A DNA stretch of 64,000 bases, from the NCBI GenBank assembly GCA_963665495.1, contig OY762289.1, positions 4,960,001-5,024,000 of the forward strand, written 5' to 3'. Of this stretch, positions 53,032 through 61,534 are shown piece after piece. Below the pieces are notes generated by a model. It was not told where the DNA came from. It saw only the letters and a program-made list of their open reading frames with translations, and did no database searches. This stretch comes from G963665495 sp963665495 (lineage in GTDB: Bacteria; Desulfobacterota; Desulfovibrionia; Desulfovibrionales; Desulfovibrionaceae). Within the stretch, counting starts at the first letter, position 1; each line of letters begins with the position of its first letter. A program made the position numbers and the translations under genes.

Positions 53032-53831
53032 AAAGAAAAATCCCCTGGTCCGAAAACGAGTTCATCCCCCACAGTGCAGCCCAGATACGATGAAGCCGCG
53101 TACTGGTTTTGCGCCAATTCGAGATACCCCTGACTGCCGGGAATCAGGCCCACACTGCCATCTTGCAACTGGCAATAGCTGTCGACGATTTTCAAAGAAA
53201 TGGCCGTGGGGCTGTGCAGCGATATGGCGGTCTGCTTTTTGAAAATTTCCATCCACGGATCAATCGAAGCGTTCAGGATGACATTGCCGAAATGGTCCAC
53301 GTGCATGACCCTGACGGTCAGATAGTCGCCATTAATCTGCGGTTTCGAGTTGGGCAGCGACTTCAATGAATTCAAGGGAACAGGATGTCCCATGGTTTCG
53401 GGACTTTCACCGATGCAGAGGTAGGAAGCCATAGGAGCGAACAAATCGCGACCATGGAAAGTCGGACAGACAGCTCCCCAATCTCTGGCGGTCATTTCAT
53501 AGGCGGTGGCTTCCGGGTCGTCCTTGAGCAGCAATCCCAATACACCGTTGTCCGGCGCCAGAAAATGATATCCAAAGGCATCCAGGCAGATAATCCGACG
53601 AGCCCCTCCTACGCCGGGATCTACTATGGCAGTGAAGACAGTGCCTTTGGGAAAATAGGAAAAGCTGACGCGAAGATAGAAAGCAGCCTGCTCCAGAGCG
53701 TAGGGAGCAATGTCATGTCCAAGATCCACAATACGTGCGTCGGGCGCATGTTGCAGGATCATACCTTTCAATTGACCGACGTAAGGATCAGTCAAGCCAA
53801 AATCGGTGAGTAAAGCGATCGTTTGGTGCAT
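53028..53831 (-). CDS. SAM hydroxide adenosyltransferase family (DUF62, fluorinase-related)
   Basis: 267 residues. LLTDFGLTDPYVGQLKG at the start, FTAIVDPGVGG, APDNGVLGLL, TFHGRDLFAPMAS, DHFGNVILN and VDSYCQL/GSQGYLELA, all strong for the DUF62 group, which turns SAM plus water into adenosine and methionine. Its product adenosine, together with the adjoining deaminase-type gene, suggests a linked purine/SAM salvage function. Confidence 0.88.
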   Translation of the reverse strand: MHQTIALLTDFGLTDPYVGQLKGMILQHAPDARIVDLGHDIAPYALEQAAFYLRVSFSYFPKGTVFTAIVDPGVGGARRIICLDAFGYHFLAPDNGVLGLLLKDDPEATAYEMTARDWGAVCPTFHGRDLFAPMASYLCIGESPETMGHPVPLNSLKSLPNSKPQINGDYLTVRVMHVDHFGNVILNASIDPWMEIFKKQTAISLHSPTAISLKIVDSYCQLQDGSVGLIPGSQGYLELAQNQYAASSYLGCTVGDELVFGPGDFSL

Positions 53832-54190
53832 GGCTTCAAGCTGTGTCCCTGGTTTATTGTTTTACAAAAAAGGTAATCGTGCCGCACAAATAGATTGCCG
53901 TAACGGAAGGCGAATTTATACAAATTGAATACAAACGCAAGTGGTAAATAGTATAGACCAACTGGCAACAAGTGCAACACAATCTCAGCATTTATCGAAG
54001 CGAACAGATTCATGGAGACGCAGCCCAGCCTGCCTGTTGTTAACGAAGATTTAGTAAAAAAAGCGTTGTAGCAACAAATAAAATACAGACAAAACACCGC
54101 AACCATGCAGTAAAACAGATGAACTAATTCATACTAAAAAGGAAGGAATTTATTATAAAAAATGAGAGGGGACAGCCGAAATGCGTTGGA
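53832..54190. other. 359-base AT-rich intergenic region between the DUF62 gene and rex
   Basis: No credible gene: the frame at 53792-54106 has no family features and no ribosome-binding site. It holds TATACAAATTG at 53937-53947, the core of the 27114 palindrome. It should include the promoter for the DUF62-amidohydrolase operon and the rex transcript end. Confidence 0.4.
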
Positions 54191-54883
54191 TTATTTCAGG
54201 CTGCTGTCAGGTTTGGGTTTGGAAGAAGTTTTTCCGGAGCCGCTTTCTGGGTAGCGTTGGGTAAGCGTAGTATTGAAAGCCAGCGCATAAAAATGATGGA
54301 AAAAGTCGACATACTCCAGACAAACGTCGCTGGGAACGTCAATTCTTGCCGGAGCAAAATTCATGATGGCTTTGATACCAGCGTCGATAATATGGTTGGC
54401 GGCCCGTTGAGCGCGTTCCGGAGGAGTCGTGATTATCGCAATGACAATGCCAAGCTCGTTGACCTTGTCTTTTAGGCGTTTAGTGCACATGACCTCGAGT
54501 CCGGAGATATCTTCTCCGATCTTGAAGGGGTCGCAATCATACGCACCGACGATATAAAAACCGCGTTTTTTGAATTCCGTATGGTTCAAAAGTGCGCGGC
54601 CCAGATTGCCGACACCGACGATGGCGCAGTTCCAAATTCTGTCCACACCCAAAGCCCGTTTGATTGAGGCGTTGAGTTCCTGCACATAATATCCGACACC
54701 GCGTACGCCAAACTCACCAAAATAAGCAAGATCCTTGCGAATTTGCGAAGGATTTACAGAACAGGCCTTGGCCAGCAGCTCAGAAGAAACAACTTGCGTC
54801 CCATCCCTGGTCAGATCTTCGAGGACCTGAACATACATGGCTAAACGCTGGATGGTCGCTCTGGGAATATGTTCGCTTTTCAT
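54191..54883 (-). CDS. rex: Redox-sensing transcriptional repressor Rex
   Basis: About 230 residues. Winged-helix N-terminus: IPRATIQRLAMYVQVLEDL, then the highly conserved SSELLAKACSVNPSQIRKDLAYFGEFGVRGVGY; a Rossmann domain with IVGVGNLGRALLNH for NADH; C-terminal dimerisation helix FHHFYALAFNTTL. The ATG at 54883 is chosen by similarity to Rex starts; a GTG at 54913 is possible. Rex falls off DNA when NADH is high and controls energy genes. It lies beside the ATP-synthase F0 operon. Confidence 0.95.
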   Translation of the reverse strand: MKSEHIPRATIQRLAMYVQVLEDLTRDGTQVVSSELLAKACSVNPSQIRKDLAYFGEFGVRGVGYYVQELNASIKRALGVDRIWNCAIVGVGNLGRALLNHTEFKKRGFYIVGAYDCDPFKIGEDISGLEVMCTKRLKDKVNELGIVIAIITTPPERAQRAANHIIDAGIKAIMNFAPARIDVPSDVCLEYVDFFHHFYALAFNTTLTQRYPESGSGKTSSKPKPDSSLK

Positions 54884-54947
54884 AGGACTGTGCATTTTCG
54901 TAACCAAGAGCACGAACCTTTTGTGAAAATGATAACGTGTACTGAAG

Positions 54948-54980
54948 GCAAAAAAGGAGGCAATAGGCCTCCTTTTTTGC
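54948..54980. terminator. Rho-independent terminator between atpE and rex
   Basis: GCAAAAAAGGAGGC and GCCTCCTTTTTTGC are perfectly complementary over 14 bases around AATAG. On the minus strand it ends the F0 operon 26 bases after the atpE stop. It separates the operon from rex, which would then have its own promoter. Confidence 0.92.
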
Positions 54981-55006
54981 GAAAAAACCTACGACTGGTT
55001 CTAATA

Positions 55007-55318
55007 CTACAGGATGAGCATCAGGTTGACAACCAGAGCGTAAATAGCAAGAGATTCAACGAATGCGAGACCAAGGATCAGGGTAACCATGATCTTACCA
55101 CCGGCCTCAGGATTACGGGCGGTGCCTTCACAAGCGGCCTTCAGACCCAGGCCCTGACCGATACCACAACCGGCGGCGGCGATGGCCATACCGAAAGCGG
55201 CAGCGAGTTTGATCAGACCGGTAGCCAGGGGTACATCAGCGCCGTCGGCGGCAAAGGCTACGCTGGCACAGGCCAGAAGGGCAATCAGGTTAACCAGAGT
55301 AATCAGAGTCTTACGCAT
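55007..55318 (-). CDS. atpE: F0F1 ATP synthase subunit c, with N-terminal signal-like extension
   Basis: 103 residues from the ATG at 55318 (GGAGGA upstream). Residues 1-24 form a signal-like leader ending AFAAD; then two helices (about 33-62 and 77-103). Between them is the loop ARNPEA. The ion-binding Glu is E88 in AFVESLAIY, with Q55 in helix 1, S89 and Y93. Q, E, S and Y are the ligands of sodium-type c rings, but V87/F86 differ from the classic V63 pattern, so the coupling ion is uncertain. It forms the membrane ring. Confidence 0.95.
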   Translation of the reverse strand: MRKTLITLVNLIALLACASVAFAADGADVPLATGLIKLAAAFGMAIAAAGCGIGQGLGLKAACEGTARNPEAGGKIMVTLILGLAFVESLAIYALVVNLMLIL

Positions 55319-55392
55319 TTGGATTCCTCCTAAAGTGTGTTGTATGTTTCGGTCTGACGACCATTTCCCCGTTAGTAATGCTTGCACGATTT

Positions 55393-56103
55393 TTAATGCG
55401 CGTGCTCCAGAGAGCCCTTCAGATAAATCATGGTCAGCATGAAGAAGATAAATGCCTGCAGTACCTTGGCGATCATGAACAAGAAGTAGATCGGTACCGT
55501 GCCCACGACAGGGGCCAGCATGAAGAACAGTACGAGCACGATTTCTTCGCCGCGGATGTTACCGAAAAGACGAAGAGTAAGAGAGAGGGGGCGTGCAATA
55601 TGGCTGATGCATTCGAGAGGCAGCATCAGCGGAGACAGCCACCACATCGGGCCCATGAAATGTTTGATGTAACCGGCTTTCCAGCGCCAGAGGCCCACAA
55701 GGTTGTAGTAGGCGAAAGCGAACAGCGCCATGGCGGCATTGGTATTGACGTTGGCCGTCGGGGCGTCGCAGCCGGGGACAAGACCCAGAAGGTTTTGAAC
55801 CAGAATGAACAGAAAAATGCCGCACAGAATCGGGAAAATCTTCTTGCCGTCTTCACCGACGACGGAAATGGTAAAATCTTCCAATCCACCGACAATGACC
55901 TCAGCAACATTTTGAACTTTGCCCGGGACAAGGGTCAGTTTCTTCCTGGCGAAATAACTGAAGACGATCAGTATGATCATTGCCAGCCAGGAGTAAACGA
56001 TGTGCTTGGTTTCCATGTGCGGATTGCCCAGCATTTCTGCCACAGCATGGTCAAGTCCGGAAAGGTGCGACCAGAGCACCGGATGCGGTAATCCACCTGC
56101 CAT
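55393..56103 (-). CDS. atpB: F0F1 ATP synthase subunit a
   Basis: 236 residues with five to six helices. Recognisable: HIVYSWLAMIILIVFSYFA, FILVQNLLGLVPG, the essential Arg region SLTLRLFGNIRGEEI, and AKVLQAFIFFMLTMIYL. It forms the half-channels next to the c ring. It follows the AtpI-type genes on the same strand and ends 74 bases before the atpE start. Confidence 0.95.
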   Translation of the reverse strand: MAGGLPHPVLWSHLSGLDHAVAEMLGNPHMETKHIVYSWLAMIILIVFSYFARKKLTLVPGKVQNVAEVIVGGLEDFTISVVGEDGKKIFPILCGIFLFILVQNLLGLVPGCDAPTANVNTNAAMALFAFAYYNLVGLWRWKAGYIKHFMGPMWWLSPLMLPLECISHIARPLSLTLRLFGNIRGEEIVLVLFFMLAPVVGTVPIYFLFMIAKVLQAFIFFMLTMIYLKGSLEHAH

Positions 56104-56108
56104 ATCCC

Positions 56109-56567
56109 TTATGCCTCCTTAACTTTTTGCTCGAAAACGTAAGAGCCACCCCAAAAAAGTATAGTTGCCACTACTGTGGATAGGCCTATCAACAAGGCTT
56201 CCACAGGTGCCTTGAGCCAGCCGATCATGAGTACTAAAACCAGTCCTGTCAGCAGCAGCCGGCCATAGACGCGTACTAACAGTGAAACCAAGAGCGCCCG
56301 AGTGAAGTGGTAGTGCACCACCTGTTGAATGAACCTGGCCAGGGAGAAGAAATTGTACGTGGCGAGCAGAACACCCACCAGGTAGTACACCGGCCACAGA
56401 CCGACCCAAGAAAAAGCTGCGGTGAAAAGAACGGATGCGGCGGTAAGCCAAAGCTGGTTGCGGACCATGATCCGAACGGCAGCCTCTTTGAAGCCCTTTT
56501 CAAACAGCCACTTTTCCAGGCCGGAGTTCATCCTTCGAAAGTCAGGAATCACTGTGTTTATCACCAT
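56109..56567 (-). CDS. atpI: ATP synthase subunit I family (AtpI-like) assembly protein
   Basis: 152 residues, four helices (about 35-53, 58-80, 92-115 and 117-140). LARFIQQVVHYHFTRALLVSLLVRVYGRLLL is like the subunit I family that helps c-ring assembly. Between the AtpZ-like gene and atpB, with 26-base overlap on the first and a 5-base gap to the second. The call rests on position and helix pattern. Confidence 0.75.
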   Translation of the reverse strand: MVINTVIPDFRRMNSGLEKWLFEKGFKEAAVRIMVRNQLWLTAASVLFTAAFSWVGLWPVYYLVGVLLATYNFFSLARFIQQVVHYHFTRALLVSLLVRVYGRLLLTGLVLVLMIGWLKAPVEALLIGLSTVVATILFWGGSYVFEQKVKEA

Positions 56568-56856
56568 TTGTCTCCGCAGAGGCCTTCTCGTCCGGTTCGG
56601 TTGCCGATCCGGGAGCGGCCCGCAAGCCGCGGAGTACTTGTTTCAAATCTACATAGACCGATTTGAATCCGGCCGCCGAGCCCAGAATCAGAAACGTCAG
56701 CAACATCCAGGGCTTGGTATCCAGCCAGCGGTCTAAAAAATATCCTGCTGCAGCACCCACCAGGGTGTGCGTCACCATGTGAAGGCCCATAACACTGGCG
56801 TTGGTCAGGGCATCTCGGTACTCTCGGTCGAGCCGGAAATACTTCTTTATGAACAT
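56542..56856 (-). CDS. atpZ: AtpZ/AtpI-family small membrane protein
   Basis: 104 residues, two helices (about 20-42 and 50-68) with MGLHMVTHTLVGAAAGYFLDRWLDTKPWMLLTFLILGSAAGF, the hallmark of the AtpZ/putative F0F1-ATPase subunit family. A charged C-terminal tail (Ala, Glu, Asp, Lys) follows. It is probably involved in assembly or ion transport of the F0 complex. First gene of atpZ-I-B-E. Confidence 0.85.
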   Translation of the reverse strand: MFIKKYFRLDREYRDALTNASVMGLHMVTHTLVGAAAGYFLDRWLDTKPWMLLTFLILGSAAGFKSVYVDLKQVLRGLRAAPGSATEPDEKASAETNGDKHSDS

Positions 56857-57110
56857 ACAGCGAGATTCCGAGCCTTCGTGACGACTTCAGCTGAAAAGTG
56901 CCACTTCGTTCTTTTGTTCACATGACTGCGTTGCCCTAACATATGCAGGCTTTGCTCGTCAACGGAACTCTGCAGAATTCACAACTTTTTTTGCAACACA
57001 GTCCCTTGCCTTTGCAACGGGATACCGCCTTTTGTCAATTAAAATTAAAGCACTTGGAGCAGCTTTTCCAAATTCCTTGCCATCCGTCTAAGACAGGGTA
57101 TGCTTCGGAT

Positions 57111-58142
57111 ATGACGCTCGATACCTTCGCCCATCCGCAGCCGCCAGGAGAAAAACACAGACTCTGGCCGGTCTTTCTTCCTTTTGCGGGCTGCCCCAAC
57201 AAATGCATTTATTGCGCGCAGGATCTGCAGACCGGGCAGCGGTCTTTTTCTCTGCAAAAAGCCCATGACGCGTTGGAGATGCGTTTGAGTCAGGCGTTGG
57301 CCATTCCGGATCATCCGCCCGTCGAGCTGGGCTTCTTCGGCGGCACCTTCACCCTGCTTGCTGCAAAATGGCAGCGTGCCTTTCTAGCGCTGGCCAGGCA
57401 CTACGCCGAGGCCGGACTCGTACGCGAGGTCCGCTGCTCCACGCGGCCCGACGCCGTTTCGGAAGAACATCTGGACCTTCTGCGGGAGTACGGACTGAAT
57501 CTTGTCGAACTGGGAGTCCAATCCTTTGACAACAGGGTGCTCGAACTTTCGGGTCGCGGCTATACGTCCGATGTGGTGTACGCGGCCGTGGAACGGATCG
57601 GACACGCGGGATTACAGGCCGGAATCCAGCTGCTTCCAGGTCTGCCCAGTCATACGCCGGCGCTTTGGAAAACAGACTTGGAACAGACCTGTTCGCTGCA
57701 TCCTGTTGCGGTCCGTGTCTATCCTTGTGTTGTGCTGGAGGGTACGGAATTGGCGAAACTGTGGCACGAGGGCAGCTACAGGCCATGGGAAATGAACGTA
57801 ACTATTGCTGCTTTAGCTCCGGCTTTGTTGCGATTCTGGAAAGAGTCCATTCGGGTGCTGCGCATCGGGCTCGCACCGGAAAATTCCCTGCGCGAACATC
57901 TGCTGGACGGCCCCTGGCATCCGTCTTTGGGGATGCGGGTCAGGTCTTTGGCGCTCTATCTCTTTCTTAAAGACAGGTTGCACGGGAAGGAGTCCGTGCC
58001 CAAGCAGCTTGTCGTTCCCAAACGGGTTCAGGGCGAATTCTGGGGATGGCGCGGCGAAATGCACGACCCGTACGCCAGACTGGGGCTCGATAAAAAATCC
58101 GTACAGTTCGCAGAAGTATCTGCGTTCACCTTGCGGACGTAA
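57111..58142 (+). CDS. Elp3-like radical SAM protein
   Basis: 343 residues from the ATG at 57111; the longer frame upstream has no family features. The cluster motif CPNKCIYC (C28, C32, C35) is followed by FFGGTFT and VRCSTRPDAV, then LGVQSFDNRVLELSGRGYTSD, the arrangement of Elp3/TIGR01212-type radical SAM enzymes. The substrate is unknown; tRNA or anaerobic-metabolism modification is possible. It is divergent from atpZ and convergent with mqnD. Confidence 0.8.
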   Translation: MTLDTFAHPQPPGEKHRLWPVFLPFAGCPNKCIYCAQDLQTGQRSFSLQKAHDALEMRLSQALAIPDHPPVELGFFGGTFTLLAAKWQRAFLALARHYAEAGLVREVRCSTRPDAVSEEHLDLLREYGLNLVELGVQSFDNRVLELSGRGYTSDVVYAAVERIGHAGLQAGIQLLPGLPSHTPALWKTDLEQTCSLHPVAVRVYPCVVLEGTELAKLWHEGSYRPWEMNVTIAALAPALLRFWKESIRVLRIGLAPENSLREHLLDGPWHPSLGMRVRSLALYLFLKDRLHGKESVPKQLVVPKRVQGEFWGWRGEMHDPYARLGLDKKSVQFAEVSAFTLRT

Positions 58143-58175
58143 TCGGATTGCTCGTTTTAATGCGGTGAAAGCGGT

Positions 58176-59018
58176 TTAATCGAGAGGAAAAAGCCGACCA
58201 TTGATGTCGTTGGGTTTGCCGTCGAGATGCAGGGCCTGCTTGATTAAAGCCTTGATGGCTGCCTGGCCTTCCATGCCGAGGTCTTCGGAAAATTCATTCA
58301 CAAAGGTTCGGATGTGGCTGGAAATGATTTCCAACTCCATCTCCTGAGCATTTTCCCGGATATAATCAAGGGAAGCATCCGGATTACGCTGCGCATAGCG
58401 GAGGCTTGCGCCAATGGCTTTTTCCGCAGCCAGGTGCAGCTCGTTGCCCAGGCTGCGGCGCATGACAATGGCGCCCAGCGGAAGAGGGAGCCCGGTTGCC
58501 GCTTCCCACCATACGCCCAGGTCCAGAATCTGGTGCAGTCCGTAACGGGCATAGGTGAACCGGCCTTCGTGAATGACAAGCCCCGCCGCCACTTCGCCGG
58601 AACTGACCGCCGGAAAGATGGTATCGTAGCGCATGGGCCTGTAGGGGCCGCGGTGCAGTCCGGTAAGCCGCAGCAAGAGATGCGCTGTGGTATGCAGGCC
58701 GGGCGTTGCCAAAGGGCTGCCGTCAAGTTTTTCCAGTTCGCAACTTTCCGGGCAGACAACGATCGGGCCGCACCCGCGTCCCAGTGCGCCGCCGCAGCGC
58801 AGGATGACATACTCGTCCAGAATGTGCGGCAAAATACTCGCGGACACCTTTGAGATATCGGGAAGTCCTGCCAGTACGCGCTGATTCAGTTCTTCGACAT
58901 CCGCATGGAAGATATCCAGCTTTGTCGGGAAAGGCGTAAATTCATGCGCCAAGGCGTGAAAAATGAAAGTATCGTTGGGACAAGGAGAATAGCCTAAGGA
59001 AAGTACGTCGTTCATCAT
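58176..59018 (-). CDS. mqnD: 1,4-dihydroxy-6-naphthoate synthase, copy 1
   Basis: 280 residues. Periplasmic-binding-protein-like fold: LSLGYSPCPNDTFIFHAL, DISKVSASI, CGPIVVC, ATPGLHTTAHLLL, FPAVSSGEVAAGLVIHEGRFTY with the active-site His, and LPLPLGAIVMRR, all diagnostic of MqnD. It opens cyclic dehypoxanthinylfutalosine to the naphthoate in the futalosine route. It is divergent from mqnE. A similar paralogue lies at 62602. Confidence 0.93.
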   Translation of the reverse strand: MMNDVLSLGYSPCPNDTFIFHALAHEFTPFPTKLDIFHADVEELNQRVLAGLPDISKVSASILPHILDEYVILRCGGALGRGCGPIVVCPESCELEKLDGSPLATPGLHTTAHLLLRLTGLHRGPYRPMRYDTIFPAVSSGEVAAGLVIHEGRFTYARYGLHQILDLGVWWEAATGLPLPLGAIVMRRSLGNELHLAAEKAIGASLRYAQRNPDASLDYIRENAQEMELEIISSHIRTFVNEFSEDLGMEGQAAIKALIKQALHLDGKPNDINGRLFPLD

Positions 59019-59138
59019 GCAGAACTAGTAACCGAAAGCATACGCGGTAGCAAGAAGCCGGTAATGGGCTGAATATGCCAAAATATATGATTTTAGGGAA
59101 AAAAAGGCCGGTTTCAATGAAAAAGTATGCATAAATTA

Positions 59139-59172
59139 TTAATCTTAAGAAATCTTAAGAAAACATTAAGAT
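59139..59172. promoter_or_regulatory. Tandem AATCTTAAG repeats in the mqnD-mqnE intergenic region
   Basis: AATCTTAAGA occurs twice, ten bases apart, at about 59140-59160, followed by the mirror CATTAAGATG. It is in the middle of the divergent promoter region for mqnD and mqnECA. The repeated CTTAAG cores suggest a multi-site operator or DNA-bending region. Binding factor unknown. Confidence 0.45.
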
Positions 59173-59263
59173 GAGAAAAATATTTCTGGCAGGCTACTGC
59201 TCCGGAACCTGGAGCAATACGCAAGTTGCCTGGTGTTAAGACGTGGGGTATAAGGCCGCAGCT

Positions 59264-60403
59264 ATGTATGATAAAGACTACTATGCGCGTCTCGGCCTGG
59301 CCGGGGTGCTTGAAAAAGTACTGGCAGAGGAACGCCTGTCCGTAGAGGACGGGAACAGGCTCTTTGATTGCGAGGATCTTCACGCGCTGGGCTCTCTGGC
59401 CCATCACGTACGCACGGAGCTGCATGGGGACACGGCGTATTATGTCCTCAATCGCCATGTCAATTATACGAATATCTGCGTGAACGGTTGCCTGTTCTGC
59501 GCCTTTCAACGCGAACTCGGCCAGCAGGGCGGCTTTTTTCTCAGCCAGGATGAAATCCTGGAAAAATTCGCCGCCGCAAGAGCCCAGGGCGCTGACGAGG
59601 CGCACATTGTGGGCGGCTGCCATCCGAAGCTGGATTTTTCCTATTATCTTGAATTGATCAATAAAGTGCACACGGCCCTCCCGGGCATGTGCATCAAGGC
59701 CTTCACAGCAGTTGAGATAGCCCATTTCGCAAAAATTGCCGGAATCGAAACACGTGAAGTCCTGTCTCAGCTCAAAGACGCCGGGCTGAATATGCTGCCT
59801 GGTGGCGGAGCGGAAATTTTCGCACCCGACGTACGCCAGAGGATCTGTCCCAGCAAGATTCCGGCTGAGGACTGGCTGCGCATCCATGGCGAGGCCCACG
59901 AACTGGGACTTCCAACCAATTCCACCATGCTCTACGGCCATCTGGAGAGCCGTCAGGACCGTTTGGATCATCTGGACGCACTGCGTACGCTGCAGGATAA
60001 ATCCTTGCGGGATGGTAAGGACGGCGCCGGATTTAACTGTTTTATCCCGCTGCCTTTTTTGACGGAAAACAGCAAGCTGCAGCTTCCGGAAAACACTCCG
60101 CCGCGAACGGGGGTGGAAGACATGAAAAACATGGCCGTCAGCCGTTTGATGCTGGACAATATCCCGCATATCAAGGCCTATTGGGTAATGCTCGGCGTCA
60201 AACAAGCCCAGATCGCCCTGCATTATGGCGCGGATGATTTCGACGGCACCGTGGTGGAAGAAAAAATCGGCCATATGGCCGGTGCGGATTCGGAGCAGGC
60301 GCTGACCAGTGGTGAAATAGAAGCCATGATCCGCGGTTGCGGTTTCACTCCGGTTCGTCGGGACTGTTGTTTCCGGCCCGTAGCCGGTTCCCCGGATGCA
60401 TAA
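59264..60403 (+). CDS. mqnE: Aminofutalosine synthase (radical SAM)
   Basis: 379 residues from the ATG at 59264, with AAGG about nine bases upstream. NRHVNYTNICVNGCLFCAF gives C72, C76, C79. HIVGGCHPKLDFSYYLE, KAFTAVEIAHFAK and MLPGGGAEIFAPDVR are typical of MqnE. It adds the adenosyl radical to 3-[(1-carboxyvinyl)oxy]benzoate to make aminofutalosine. First of mqnE-mqnC-mqnA. Confidence 0.94.
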   Translation: MYDKDYYARLGLAGVLEKVLAEERLSVEDGNRLFDCEDLHALGSLAHHVRTELHGDTAYYVLNRHVNYTNICVNGCLFCAFQRELGQQGGFFLSQDEILEKFAAARAQGADEAHIVGGCHPKLDFSYYLELINKVHTALPGMCIKAFTAVEIAHFAKIAGIETREVLSQLKDAGLNMLPGGGAEIFAPDVRQRICPSKIPAEDWLRIHGEAHELGLPTNSTMLYGHLESRQDRLDHLDALRTLQDKSLRDGKDGAGFNCFIPLPFLTENSKLQLPENTPPRTGVEDMKNMAVSRLMLDNIPHIKAYWVMLGVKQAQIALHYGADDFDGTVVEEKIGHMAGADSEQALTSGEIEAMIRGCGFTPVRRDCCFRPVAGSPDA

Positions 60404-60416
60404 GGAAGGCCCGAAA

Positions 60417-61532
60417 ATGAAAGTGACTCAGAGCAATTCGGCAGCCGGGCGCTCGCCCCTGGCAGAGCCTTCCGAGGTACGGGAAATCGCTGCTGCGGTG
60501 CTACGGGGGCAGCGGCTGGACATGGCCGCGGCCGCGCTGCTGCAGGAACAGGCCACGTTGCATACTCTGGGCGCACTGGCGCATGCCGTACGCTTGCGGC
60601 TGCATCCGGAGCCCATTGTATCCTATGTTGTGGACCGCAATATCAACTATACCAACATCTGCGCCTGCGGCTGCAAGTTCTGCGCGTTTTATGCCGCTCC
60701 GGACCAGCCCGGGGGCTATGTGCTGTCCCCGGAGGAACTGGCTTCCAAAGTGGAGGAAACCCTGGCGCTGGGCGGAAAGCAGATTTTGCTGCAGGGCGGG
60801 CACAATCCCAACCTGAAGATTGATTTTTACGAACAGATGCTGACCGGCCTCAAACAGTATCCGATCCACATCCACGCCTTTTCACCGCCGGAGATCGTCT
60901 ATATTTCGCGTCTCGAAGGGGTCGGCGTGGCAGAGGTTATCGCCAGGCTGCGCGCGGCCGGGCTGGATTCCATTCCCGGCGGAGGCGCGGAAGTGCTGGT
61001 GGACGACGTCCGGCAGCGGGTGGCTCCCAACAAATGCGACACGTCCGAATGGCTGGGCGTGATGGAAGAGGCGCATCGCCAGGGAATGCGAACCACAGCC
61101 ACCATGATGTTCGGTCATGTGGAGACTCCGGTGCAGCGTCTGGAGCATTTTTTCGCCGTACGCGAAGTGCAGGATCGTACGGGCGGTTTCACTGCCTTTA
61201 TTCCCTGGACGTTTCAACCAGAGAACACGGCCATAGACTGTACCCCGGCCACCAGCGCGGAATATCTGCGTACGCTGGCCCTGGCCCGGCTGGTGCTGGA
61301 CAACGTGTCCAACATCCAGGCCTCCTGGGTGACCATGGGGCCGGACGTGGCTCAACTTTCTTTGTATTACGGCGCCAATGATTTCGGGTCCACCATGATC
61401 GAGGAAAACGTGGTGGCCGCGGCGGGCGTCCGTTTCCGGCTGGCTGAAGCCAATATTCAGTCCTTAATCCGCACGGCCGGATTTCAGCCACGCCGCCGCA
61501 ACATGGATTATTCTCAACTGGAGGTGGTGTAA
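60417..61532 (+). CDS. mqnC: Cyclic dehypoxanthinylfutalosine synthase (radical SAM)
   Basis: 371 residues from the ATG at 60417, AAGGAAGG upstream. DRNINYTNICACGCKFCAFY gives C82, C86, C89; LLQGGHNPNLKIDFYE, IHAFSPPEIVY, IPGGGAEVLVDDVRQR and SWVTMGPDVAQLSLYYGANDFGSTM are typical of MqnC. It cyclises dehypoxanthinylfutalosine. It starts 13 bases after mqnE. Confidence 0.95.
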   Translation: MKVTQSNSAAGRSPLAEPSEVREIAAAVLRGQRLDMAAAALLQEQATLHTLGALAHAVRLRLHPEPIVSYVVDRNINYTNICACGCKFCAFYAAPDQPGGYVLSPEELASKVEETLALGGKQILLQGGHNPNLKIDFYEQMLTGLKQYPIHIHAFSPPEIVYISRLEGVGVAEVIARLRAAGLDSIPGGGAEVLVDDVRQRVAPNKCDTSEWLGVMEEAHRQGMRTTATMMFGHVETPVQRLEHFFAVREVQDRTGGFTAFIPWTFQPENTAIDCTPATSAEYLRTLALARLVLDNVSNIQASWVTMGPDVAQLSLYYGANDFGSTMIEENVVAAAGVRFRLAEANIQSLIRTAGFQPRRRNMDYSQLEVV

Positions 61533-61534
61533 GG

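Noticed and set aside
53792..54106. 104-residue Cys/Phe-rich frame in the gap before rex
   Set aside because: AT-rich noncoding region; no start signal or family features.
54913..54940. Possible Rex operator upstream of rex (TTGTGAAAAT)
   Set aside because: Only one half site is good; the other arm does not resemble TTCACAA.
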